Shown here: piece after piece, positions 1-5,632 of the stretch
Numbering within the stretch: the first letter of the stretch is position 1
How the letters are laid out: each line of letters starts with the position of its first letter
Source: Caldifarciminota bacterium
GTDB taxonomy: Bacteria; Hydrothermota; Hydrothermia; B15-G9; WFZT01
Reading direction: 5' to 3'
Length of the DNA: 6,511 nt
Assembly (NCBI GenBank): GCA_026986655.1
Contig: JALSOD010000302.1
Coordinates: 1-6,511, forward strand
Program-made: the position numbers and the translations under genes
Notes under the pieces: generated by a model
What the model was told of the DNA's origin: nothing
Database searches by the model: none
What the model saw: only the letters and a program-made list of their open reading frames with translations

Positions 1-1072
1 CTTCCTTAACCCAGCCATTCTCATCGCCGTAGTAACGGATAGGATTTGTGAGAATCTTGAGCTCAATACCTTCCTCTTCTGCGTTCTCGATCTCTTCGAT
101 CCTCGCAGTCATTTCTTTTCTTGATCTTCTGTAAACAATGGTTACCTTTTCAGCACCCACTCTCAAAGCGGATCTTGCTGCGTCCATTGCAACATTCCCG
201 GCTCCTACGACAACAACTCTCTTCCCGACTTTGATCGGGGTATCATACTCCGGGAATTTATACGCACGCATAAGATTTATCCGCGTTAAAAACTCGTTCG
301 CCGAATAAATACCAAGAAGATTCTCACCCGGAATCCCCATGAATCTTGGATAACCCGCACCGGTAGCCACAAATGCTGCTTCATATCCATCCTCATTCAT
401 CAATTCATAGAGTGTACGTGTCTTACCGACAACAAAATTTGTGAGGATTTCGACTCCCAGTTTTTTTACGTAATCAATCTCGCGTGAAACAATCTCCTTG
501 GGTAATCTGAACTGGGGAATCCCGTACATGAGCACTCCACCAGGTTTGTGCAAGGCCTCAAAGATCGTTACATCATACCCCATCTGTGCAAGCTCACTTG
601 CACAGACAAGACCCGCTGGACCTGAACCAATGATGGCAACCTTTTTACCCTTCCTGGGCGGACGTTTCGGAATTTCAATCTCACCATGAGCAGCCTCATA
701 GTCAGCAACAAATCTTTCAAGACGGCCGATAGCCACAGGCTGTCCCTTAATGCCTATAACGCATTTCATTTCACACTGGTCTTCCTGTGGGCAAACCCTT
801 CCGCAGATTGCTGGAAGCGGGTTGGCTTCCTTTATCTTCTTAACGGCACCGATAAAATCACCCTGTTTAATCAGATCAATAAAGGCGGGAATATCAATCT
901 CTACAGGACATCCTGCAACGCATGGGGGTCTCTTGCACAAAAGACATCTCTCAGCCTCAAGAATCGCCTCTTCAGGTGTATATCCAAGCGCAACTTCGTC
1001 AAAAGACTTAATTCTCTCCTCTGGAGGTCTTTTTGACATCGGGGTACGCTCAAGCTTCAGCCTCCGTGCCAT
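1..1072 (-). CDS. nfnB: NfnB / GltA-like large flavoprotein subunit (NADPH-binding), 3' end cut off by window edge
   Basis: This is the NADPH- and FAD-binding iron-sulfur subunit of the NADH-dependent ferredoxin:NADP oxidoreductase family, also annotated as sulfide dehydrogenase SudA or glutamate synthase small chain. 357 codons are visible; the family is usually about 460-470 residues, so roughly the last quarter lies left of position 1. Eight cysteines in two groups (C43, C46, C51, C55 and C90, C94, C100, C104) match the two [4Fe-4S] sites of the N-terminal domain. A FAD Rossmann motif follows (VAIIGSGPAG, about 145-154), then GGVLMYGIPQFRLPK (178-192) and a nucleotide motif VVVVGAGNVAMD (286-297). 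The ATG at 1072 is preceded by GGAGGG six bases upstream and lies inside the end of nfnA (16 bp overlap). Pairing with nfnA favours Nfn/Sud over a true glutamate synthase, which would need a GltB-type large subunit. Electron bifurcation is family knowledge, not shown here. Confidence 0.93.
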   Translation of the reverse strand, partial: MARRLKLERTPMSKRPPEERIKSFDEVALGYTPEEAILEAERCLLCKRPPCVAGCPVEIDIPAFIDLIKQGDFIGAVKKIKEANPLPAICGRVCPQEDQCEMKCVIGIKGQPVAIGRLERFVADYEAAHGEIEIPKRPPRKGKKVAIIGSGPAGLVCASELAQMGYDVTIFEALHKPGGVLMYGIPQFRLPKEIVSREIDYVKKLGVEILTNFVVGKTRTLYELMNEDGYEAAFVATGAGYPRFMGIPGENLLGIYSANEFLTRINLMRAYKFPEYDTPIKVGKRVVVVGAGNVAMDAARSALRVGAEKVTIVYRRSRKEMTARIEEIENAEEEGIELKILTNPIRYYGDENGWVKE

Positions 1073-1914
1073 ATATAACCCTCCGTTTCAAGCTGTTTTT
1101 TAAACAACTCAAGAGACCTCTTCTCTTCCTCTCTGTACATCTTTAGTCTCTTCATAAGAAGGTCAAAATTAACCTCGTGAGCATCAAATTCCGGTCCATC
1201 GACACATGCAAATTTTGTCTTTCCACCGACCTCTACTCTACAGGCACCACACATACCGGTTCCATCAACCATGATTGGATTCAGACTGACGATCGTTTTT
1301 ATTCTGGGCTCACGTGTCATATCAGCAACTGCTTTCATCATGGGAACAGGGCCAACTGCATAAACCGCGTCAACCTTTTCCTTTCCCATGATAAATTTCA
1401 AGCCATCAGTTACAAGACCCTTCATTCCGTAAGAGCCGTCATCAGTCGTTATTAAAACCTCATCCACAAGGGCTTTCATTTCCTGTTCAAGCAAAACAAG
1501 TTCCTTTGTTCTCGCACCAATGATCGTTATGACTCTGTTACCAGCCTTTTTGAGTGCCGTCACCATAGGAAGTAAAACAGCTGTACCAAATCCACCACCG
1601 ATTGCTACTACTGTTCCAAAATTCTCAATCTCGGTAGGCTTTCCAAGAGGACCGACAAAATCAGCAATCTCGTCACCTTTTTTAAGAAGACCAAGATGAA
1701 TTGTAGTTTTACCTACTTCCTGGAAAATTATGGTAACAACACCCTTCTCTCTATCTGTTCTTGCAATGGTAAGTGGAATTCTCTCACCCTTTTCGTGGAC
1801 GCGGAGGACTATAAACTGTCCGGGTTTTGCAGCCTTTGCAACAAAAGGTGCATATATCTCCATTAATTTGGAGCCAGGCCCCAAAATTTCTTTCCTGAGA
1901 ATTTTGTATCCCAT
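1057..1914 (-). CDS. nfnA: NfnA / SudB-like ferredoxin-NADP reductase subunit (FAD and [2Fe-2S])
   Basis: This is the small subunit of the NfnAB (SudBA) complex: a cytosolic flavoprotein that carries FAD, an NAD(H) site and a [2Fe-2S] cluster. At 285 residues it has the normal family length. An N-terminal FAD-binding beta barrel includes RIPLTIA (45-51). The nucleotide-binding lobe carries GGGFGTA (106-112) and YAVGPVPMMKAV (185-196). The C-terminal cluster motif has D217, C222, C225 and C237, which matches the three-Cys-plus-Asp ligation known for this family. The start is forced: the stop codon of the upstream regulator is in the same frame four codons before this ATG. There is no good Shine-Dalgarno sequence (only AAAG-like bases), so translation is probably coupled to the regulator 9 bp upstream. 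Alternative labels are dihydroorotate dehydrogenase electron transfer subunit PyrK, or the SudB sulfide dehydrogenase subunit; adjacency to nfnB argues against PyrK. Confidence 0.93.
   Translation of the reverse strand: MGYKILRKEILGPGSKLMEIYAPFVAKAAKPGQFIVLRVHEKGERIPLTIARTDREKGVVTIIFQEVGKTTIHLGLLKKGDEIADFVGPLGKPTEIENFGTVVAIGGGFGTAVLLPMVTALKKAGNRVITIIGARTKELVLLEQEMKALVDEVLITTDDGSYGMKGLVTDGLKFIMGKEKVDAVYAVGPVPMMKAVADMTREPRIKTIVSLNPIMVDGTGMCGACRVEVGGKTKFACVDGPEFDAHEVNFDLLMKRLKMYREEEKRSLELFKKQLETEGYIWHGG
1079..1084 (-). promoter_or_regulatory. Ribosome binding site of nfnB inside the nfnA coding region
   Basis: GGAGGG on the minus strand, six bases before the nfnB ATG and inside the last codons of nfnA. 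It fixes the nfnB start and suggests that ribosomes can load directly on nfnB as well as arrive by coupling from nfnA. Confidence 0.8.
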
Positions 1915-1923
1915 ACTATAAAA

Positions 1924-2247
1924 TTACTTTAACTTTTCGAGGAGTTTCAGATTCCTATCCCTCACCATGTCACTGACGATCTTCACAAGGTCGTAAACAC
2001 GGTCATCGGCGACACTATAATATACGTTTACACCCTGCTTCCTCGACTTCAATATTCCTGCTTTCTTCAGGATGGACAGGTGTCTTGAAACAGCAGACTG
2101 GTCAATGCCCAGTATGGGTATAAGATCACAGGCGCATTTCTCACCCTCTTTCAACAACTCAAGAATGAGAATCCTCCTTCCACATGCAAGTGCAGAAAAG
2201 ATATCTTTACGGGGATCGTCTATGTCCTTCGCATATTTTGCTGCCAT
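1924..2247 (-). CDS. ArsR/SmtB-family transcriptional regulator with CxC motif, 107 aa
   Basis: A small winged-helix repressor of the ArsR/SmtB class, expected to bind operator DNA as a dimer and release it when its cysteines bind a metal(loid) or are oxidised. The helix-turn-helix lies at about 46-66 (GIDQSAVSRHLSILKKAGIL), followed by a wing ending VYYSV (75-79). Cysteines are C22, C38 and C40. The segment KCACDL (37-42) aligns with the arsenic-type ELCVCDL motif of classical ArsR, but the third classical cysteine position is Ile43. The ATG at 2247 is chosen because AGAGGAGGT sits six bases upstream. A longer reading of the same frame from a TTG at 2310 would begin on top of the -35 promoter element, so I reject it. 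The gene is first in the unit arsR-nfnA-nfnB and probably regulates itself and the redox enzyme. The true inducer (arsenite, other metal, persulfide or redox state) cannot be read from the sequence. Confidence 0.9.
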   Translation of the reverse strand: MAAKYAKDIDDPRKDIFSALACGRRILILELLKEGEKCACDLIPILGIDQSAVSRHLSILKKAGILKSRKQGVNVYYSVADDRVYDLVKIVSDMVRDRNLKLLEKLK

Positions 2248-2253
2248 TATCGT

Positions 2254-2262
2254 ACCTCCTCT
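2254..2262 (-). promoter_or_regulatory. Strong ribosome binding site that decides the regulator start
   Basis: AGAGGAGGT on the minus strand, six bases before the ATG at 2247. It is near-consensus and is the main reason for choosing the 107-residue form of the regulator over the longer 128-residue reading. Confidence 0.85.
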
Positions 2263-2281
2263 TGGATTTTTTGTTTCGTTT

Positions 2282-2310
2282 AGATTAACGTTATATTTAA
2301 AGTTTGTCAA
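2282..2310 (-). promoter_or_regulatory. Candidate sigma-70 type promoter of the arsR-nfnA-nfnB operon
   Basis: On the minus strand, a perfect TTGACA (2305-2310) is followed after a 17-bp spacer by TAATCT (2282-2287), a partial match to TATAAT. This predicts transcription starting near 2275 and a short leader before the AGAGGAGGT site. The -35 is strong; the -10 is the weaker part of the call. The radical SAM gene upstream ends only 116 bp before the regulator ATG with no terminator-like hairpin between, so read-through from it is also possible. Confidence 0.6.
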
Positions 2311-2323
2311 GTGTTAATATTAA
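2284..2323. promoter_or_regulatory. AT-rich palindromes around the arsR promoter, possible operator
   Basis: Two perfect palindromes flank the promoter elements: TAACGTTA (2286-2293), overlapping the putative -10, and TTAATATTAA (2314-2323), just upstream of the -35. ArsR-family repressors typically bind imperfect AT-rich inverted repeats overlapping their own promoter, so either could be an operator. Short AT palindromes are common by chance in sequence this AT-rich, so this is a weak positional inference. Confidence 0.3.
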
Positions 2324-2363
2324 TTTTAGGCAATTTGTTATGATAGGCAAAGTTTTATTGGAC

Positions 2364-3629
2364 TTATTGACGGTTTAATTTGTTCTTCAGTGCTTTTAGC
2401 CTCTTCACCGTATTGTATCCATAGTATGCTATGGGAAAAACTATGTTGTTTTGCAAAAGTGGATCTGAGATGTCCAATATCTCCCGTGCCCTTTCACCGT
2501 CCGGGGTACCCGGGATAGGAGAGTACTCAGACAGCATTATTTTCAGCCCAAGCTCTGCGATTTCTCTCATCCCCTGCTCCACCTCCTCGGGTGGTTGACC
2601 GGGAAGTCCCATCATAAGGTAAACAGTAATCTGCTCTCTCCTGAATCCGGTAGACAGTAAATTTTCAATGGCGTTATAAAAATGCTCTGATGTGACTTTA
2701 CCCCCTGTCCTTTTTTGTCTCACAATATCAGTCGTCTCGTATCCGATATAAATGGTCTCAAATCCCGCCTCTCTCATGGCATGGGCAACTTCCATAGTGA
2801 TAAATCGAGCGTGTAAGGCATTTGGAGTGTGAAATCTTAGATTCATTCCAGAAACTCTCTCAAGGAGAGGAAGAATTCCGCGTTCGGGATTCACAAGAAG
2901 TGCGTCATCGTAGAACACGATGTCATGAATTCCTCTCTTTTTGAAATATTTAATTTCATCGAGCACCTGCTCAATCTTTCTTATTCTAAAACGTGGAGTC
3001 AATATCCAGACTGCGCAGTATGTGCACCTGAAGGGACATCCATCTGTGAGTTTTATAACTCCGTAGTCCAGTCTCTTATAAACATCCCAGAGTGGGGAAG
3101 AACTTCCATTAAGTCCACTCAACCCCATGAAATTTGAAAGGCTCCTCAAACCAGTGAAGATATGGTCTGGCTGTAGTTCTATCCTGGCGTGGTCGGGCAG
3201 AATCGATGAGTATATCCCACCGAGAACGATCTTTGCTCCAGGAAAAATCCCCCTGATTTCATCCATAACCTCTCTGACACCCAAGTACCAGTAAGTCATA
3301 CCAGTTGAAATAAGCACAAAGTCCGGAGCTGGTATTTGAGACAGGTACCGGTGAAAAAATTCCATCGGTGCACCGTATCGCTTGAATTTTCTCGGGACAA
3401 AACTAAGTACATTCGGTCTTTCAACCTCGATACTGAAGAATTTTCCACGTCCGTATCTATCAGATTTCGCATGTGGAAATATATGCCTATCCATGAAATC
3501 AAAGAAATGGATAGACTCAATACCTGCCTTCTTTAAAATTCCGGCAATATGTATGAGGCCGTAAGGCTTGAGCCAGAAATCATGGGCAGCAAAATCGTAT
3601 ATGGGCGGATTGACGAGAAGGACGTTCAT
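2364..3629 (-). CDS. B12-binding-domain radical SAM protein of unknown substrate
   Basis: A 421-residue enzyme with an N-terminal cobalamin-binding-like Rossmann domain (MNVLLVNPPIYDF at 1-13, then about 103-147 ending LGGIYSSILPDH) and a radical SAM core. The SAM-cluster motif C198-x3-C202-x2-C205 sits in KLTDGCPFRCTYCAV. Later core elements include FYDDALLV (239-246), RFHTPNALHARFI (265-277), YIGYET (294-299), MMGLPGQ (339-345) and YSPIPGTP (369-376). The obvious DxHxxG B12-ligand motif is absent, so cobalamin binding is uncertain. Radical SAM enzymes of this architecture methylate or rearrange unactivated carbons; the substrate here is unknown. Start: ATG at 3629 with AGAGG close upstream (3-base gap); ATG at 3647 would add MSHQRK but lacks a ribosome site and lies inside the putative -10. 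No partner genes lie beside it: it is divergent from rpmF and separated by 116 bp from the regulator downstream. Confidence 0.85.
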   Translation of the reverse strand: MNVLLVNPPIYDFAAHDFWLKPYGLIHIAGILKKAGIESIHFFDFMDRHIFPHAKSDRYGRGKFFSIEVERPNVLSFVPRKFKRYGAPMEFFHRYLSQIPAPDFVLISTGMTYWYLGVREVMDEIRGIFPGAKIVLGGIYSSILPDHARIELQPDHIFTGLRSLSNFMGLSGLNGSSSPLWDVYKRLDYGVIKLTDGCPFRCTYCAVWILTPRFRIRKIEQVLDEIKYFKKRGIHDIVFYDDALLVNPERGILPLLERVSGMNLRFHTPNALHARFITMEVAHAMREAGFETIYIGYETTDIVRQKRTGGKVTSEHFYNAIENLLSTGFRREQITVYLMMGLPGQPPEEVEQGMREIAELGLKIMLSEYSPIPGTPDGERAREILDISDPLLQNNIVFPIAYYGYNTVKRLKALKNKLNRQ

Positions 3630-3645
3630 TTTCCTCTGGTGTGAC

Positions 3646-3653
3646 ATTATAAT
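3646..3653. promoter_or_regulatory. Divergent promoter core: palindromic ATTATAAT shared by both directions
   Basis: The 57-bp gap between the radical SAM gene and rpmF contains ATTATAAT, its own reverse complement. It gives a perfect TATAAT on the plus strand (3648-3653, facing rpmF) and on the minus strand (3646-3651, facing the radical SAM gene). Both -35 regions at 17-bp spacing are poor: TTCATT at 3625-3630 for the plus direction and TTCAAG at 3669-3674 (minus strand) for the other. The two directions may compete for polymerase. Predicted plus-strand start is near 3660, leaving a short leader containing the rpmF ribosome site. Confidence 0.5.
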
Positions 3654-3672
3654 TGAGACCCAACAAATCTTG

Positions 3673-3680
3673 AAGGAGGA
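3673..3680 (+). promoter_or_regulatory. Ribosome binding site of rpmF
   Basis: AAGGAGGA six bases before the rpmF ATG, a near-perfect Shine-Dalgarno sequence as expected for a highly expressed ribosomal protein gene. It is by far the strongest such site in this plus-strand operon; the two following genes lack one and appear to depend on translational coupling. Confidence 0.8.
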
Positions 3681-3686
3681 ATCAAA

Positions 3687-3905
3687 ATGCCAGTTCCAAA
3701 GAGAAGACATTCGAGGGCGAGAGGTAGAAAACGTCGTACTCACTACACCGTTTCAGCCCCGGCATTGTCTGTTTGTCCCAACTGTGGAAGACCCAAGATG
3801 CCACATAGGGTCTGCCCCTACTGTGGATATTACGACGGCAAAAAAGTCATTGAAGTAAAAGTTAAGGTCAAAGAAAAAGCCGCAGAGGGCGAAGCTCAGG
3901 CATAA
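3687..3905 (+). CDS. rpmF: 50S ribosomal protein L32
   Basis: A 72-residue protein of the large ribosomal subunit. It has the typical basic N-terminus (MPVPKRRHSRARGRKRR) and a zinc-ribbon of the CxxC type: C30-x2-C33 and C43-x2-C46 in SVCPNCGRPKMPHRVCPYCG. This is the four-cysteine zinc-binding form of L32, not the cysteine-free form that many bacteria induce under zinc limitation. The C-terminal tail is Lys/Glu/Ala-rich and slightly longer than the minimal family size of about 56-60. It is first in an rpmF-plsX-DUF72 unit, with plsX starting 3 bp after its stop codon. The usual upstream partner yceD (DUF177) is absent; the preceding gene is divergent. Confidence 0.96.
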   Translation: MPVPKRRHSRARGRKRRTHYTVSAPALSVCPNCGRPKMPHRVCPYCGYYDGKKVIEVKVKVKEKAAEGEAQA

Positions 3906-3908
3906 ATC

Positions 3909-4922
3909 ATGGCTTATAAGGTTGCCCTCGATGCATTCGGAAGTGACAGGGCACCTCATATAGAAATTGAAGGGGCGGTTAAGGTCTGTGAGGAAAATGA
4001 CGATATAGAAATTTTTCTCGTCGGGGACAAGAAAATATTAGGTGATGCCCTTTTAGAACATAAGAAGTGTCGAGGAAAAAAAATTTATCTTGTTCATGCA
4101 CCTCAGAGGGTTACCATGCACGATAAACCCTCTATGGCTTTGAGAAAGAAACCTCAATCTTCAATTGCTATTGGACTACAGCTCGTTGCTAACGGGCAGG
4201 CTGACGCCTTTGTATCAGCGGGAAACACAGGAGCTGTTATGGCTTACTCCCTTAAAATTCTTGGACGTTTGGAAGGTGTGCAGAGACCAGGAATTGCGGC
4301 TCTTGTTCCTACCCTGGGGGGGGGGTTTACCATAATCATAGACGTCGGGGCAAATATTCAAACAAAGCCCGAGCATCTACTTCAGTATGCTCTCATGGGG
4401 AAAATTTTCATGGAGTTTGTCCTCAATGTCAGGGACCCAAGAGTCGGCCTTCTATCCATCGGAGAGGAAGCGAGCAAAGGTAACCAGCTCATTAAAGACT
4501 CCCGTATACTGCTGGAGAAAAACCCTAATATCAATTTTATCGGACACGTGGAGGGGAACCACGTGCTCGAGGGGATCGCAGATGTCATCATTACCGATGG
4601 ATTTACAGGAAACGTTGTACTCAAATTCGGTGAGGGTGCAATTAATGTTTTCATAAAATTGATCAAGGAGGAGGTTAAAAAGAGTATACTCGCCACAATC
4701 GCCGGGCTTTTCCTGAAGCCCGTTTTTAAAAGACTGAAACAAAGACTAAACTACGAGGAGTACGGTGGGGCACCACTTCTTGGTGTTGATGGAGTTGTCA
4801 TTATTGGACATGGACGCTCCACTTCCCTTGCGATAAAGAATGCTATTCTTACAGCAGTAAGATACATCGAGAGGGACGTCAATTCCCACATCAAAGAAGA
4901 GCTTTCACTCGCTGAGACATGA
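3909..4922 (+). CDS. plsX: Phosphate acyltransferase PlsX
   Basis: PlsX converts acyl-ACP and phosphate to acyl-phosphate, the acyl donor for PlsY in the first step of phospholipid synthesis; it is a peripheral membrane protein. At 337 residues it is full length for the family. Visible family motifs are SAGNTGA (103-109), DVGAN (145-149), KPEHLL (153-158), GEEASKGN (185-192), GFTGNVVLK (231-239), EEYGGAPLLGV (283-293) and GHGRS (300-304). The N-terminal motif, usually DAMGGDxAP, reads DAFGSDRAP here. A run of ten G bases encodes LGGGF at residues 136-140, where frame integrity depends on the exact run length. There is no good ribosome site at the ATG, so coupling to rpmF is likely. Its last four bases overlap the next gene (ATGA). 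Downstream fabH, common in this cluster elsewhere, is missing. Confidence 0.96.
   Translation: MAYKVALDAFGSDRAPHIEIEGAVKVCEENDDIEIFLVGDKKILGDALLEHKKCRGKKIYLVHAPQRVTMHDKPSMALRKKPQSSIAIGLQLVANGQADAFVSAGNTGAVMAYSLKILGRLEGVQRPGIAALVPTLGGGFTIIIDVGANIQTKPEHLLQYALMGKIFMEFVLNVRDPRVGLLSIGEEASKGNQLIKDSRILLEKNPNINFIGHVEGNHVLEGIADVIITDGFTGNVVLKFGEGAINVFIKLIKEEVKKSILATIAGLFLKPVFKRLKQRLNYEEYGGAPLLGVDGVVIIGHGRSTSLAIKNAILTAVRYIERDVNSHIKEELSLAET
4316..4325 (+). repeat. Homopolymer run of ten G in plsX
   Basis: Ten consecutive G bases within the plsX codons for LGGGF. It is the longest homopolymer I noticed in the window. The reading frame is intact at this length. Such tracts can slip in replication and are also classic places for sequencing or assembly indels. 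Confidence 0.95.
4703..4727 (+). terminator. Terminator-shaped hairpin with T-run inside plsX
   Basis: A perfect 7-bp stem, CGGGCTT (4703-4709) with AAGCCCG (4716-4722), a 6-base loop, and five T immediately after (4723-4727). This is the shape of a Rho-independent terminator on the plus strand, but it lies within plsX codons for GLFLKPVFK, about 195 bp before the plsX stop. If active it would cut short plsX and DUF72 transcripts when ribosomes lag; translating ribosomes would normally mask it. The codons alone may explain it by chance. Confidence 0.4.
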
Positions 4923-5629
4923 TCAAAGTAGGCACCTGTGGATTCTCCGCTGCAAGAAAGAGACTTTTCTCATCTGTTGATGTCGTCGAAACCCAGAAAA
5001 CATTTTACACAATAGTGAAGGAAAGTACGCTCGAGAAATGGCGCGAGGATGCTCCCTTTTCCTTCGAATTTACCGTAAAAGCACTACAGATAATCACTCA
5101 CCCACCCCAGAGTCCAACTTACAAAAAACTGGGAGAAGAAATAGGGGACAGATCAAATTATGGATTCTTTAAACCAACATCAGAAGTTGATAAAGCAATG
5201 GAATTAACATTGAATACAGCAAGAATACTCCGGGCGAAAGTGGTCGTCTTGCAGACTCCCGCCTCTTTCAAGCCAGATGATGAAAACATTAAAAATGTTA
5301 TCAATTTCTTTAAAAAATGGCGGTCCCCTGTTTTCCAATTTGTGTGGGAACCGCGTGGAAAATGGGATGAGATGACAATTCGTGAAGTTTTAGAAGAAAC
5401 TGGCATATCTCACGCTGTAGACCCCTTTAAAAATCAATATCTGGGCGGAGAGATTGCATATTTTAGGCTCCATGGACGGGGGAAAGGTTACAGATATACT
5501 TACACCGATGAGGACTTCGAGGAACTGAAAAATTTTATACCTCCGGGAAAAATCTCATACGTGATGTTTAACAATACAAACATGTTTGAGGATGCTGTTA
5601 GATTTAAAGAATTTCTAAAGAGAGGATAA
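4919..5629 (+). CDS. DUF72 / YecE-family protein
   Basis: A 236-residue member of the DUF72 (YecE-like) family, predicted TIM-barrel-like fold, biochemical role unestablished. Motifs in order: GTCGFS at the N-terminus (5-10; usual form GTSGW/F), VETQKTFY (23-30; usual VExNxTFY), FSFEFTVKALQIITH (47-61), VLQTPASF (110-117), WEPRG (143-147), DPF (168-170), YFRLHGR (181-187) and YVMFNNTNMFEDA (214-226). The length is normal for the shorter members of the family. The ATG overlaps the plsX stop codon as ATGA and has no clear ribosome site of its own, so it is probably translated by re-initiation after plsX. It ends 3 bp from the stop of the convergent ccmI-like gene. The linkage to plsX may hint at a membrane or lipid-related role, but that is inference only. 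Confidence 0.88.
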   Translation: MIKVGTCGFSAARKRLFSSVDVVETQKTFYTIVKESTLEKWREDAPFSFEFTVKALQIITHPPQSPTYKKLGEEIGDRSNYGFFKPTSEVDKAMELTLNTARILRAKVVVLQTPASFKPDDENIKNVINFFKKWRSPVFQFVWEPRGKWDEMTIREVLEETGISHAVDPFKNQYLGGEIAYFRLHGRGKGYRYTYTDEDFEELKNFIPPGKISYVMFNNTNMFEDAVRFKEFLKRG

Positions 5630-5632
5630 TTT

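Noticed and set aside
1..1072. Reading the large flavoprotein as a true glutamate synthase small subunit
   Set aside because: The immediate partner is an NfnA/SudB-type reductase and no glutamate synthase large subunit is in view; it remains possible only if one lies left of the window.
498..1103. Plus-strand open frames of 63, 116 and 117 codons
   Set aside because: They lie antisense to nfnB, whose iron-sulfur and FAD motifs are unmistakable on the minus strand, and they show no family features or ribosome sites.
1177..1921. Plus-strand open frames antisense to nfnA
   Set aside because: They are shadows of the nfnA coding frame; the minus strand carries the full cofactor motifs.
2248..2310. 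Longer N-terminus of the ArsR-type regulator from a TTG at 2310
   Set aside because: It would start on the TTGACA promoter element, adds 21 residues unlike the family, and skips the excellent AGAGGAGGT site before the internal ATG.
3630..3743. Longer N-terminus of the radical SAM protein reaching into rpmF
   Set aside because: The extra residues overlap rpmF on the opposite strand and do not resemble the family, whose proteins begin at the NVLLVNPP motif.
3568..3858. 96-codon plus-strand frame overlapping rpmF
   Set aside because: It is in a different frame from the clear L32 protein and has no recognisable domain; the rpmF ribosome site serves the L32 ATG.
4545..4565. Inverted repeat CACGTGG / CCACGTG with a 7-base spacer in plsX
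   Set aside because: It is perfect over 7 bp but has no T-run, and it arises from a repeated His-Val codon pair (HVEGNHV), so coding explains it.
4382..4742. Open frames on both strands inside plsX
   Set aside because: They are out-of-frame shadows of a full-length, motif-complete plsX.
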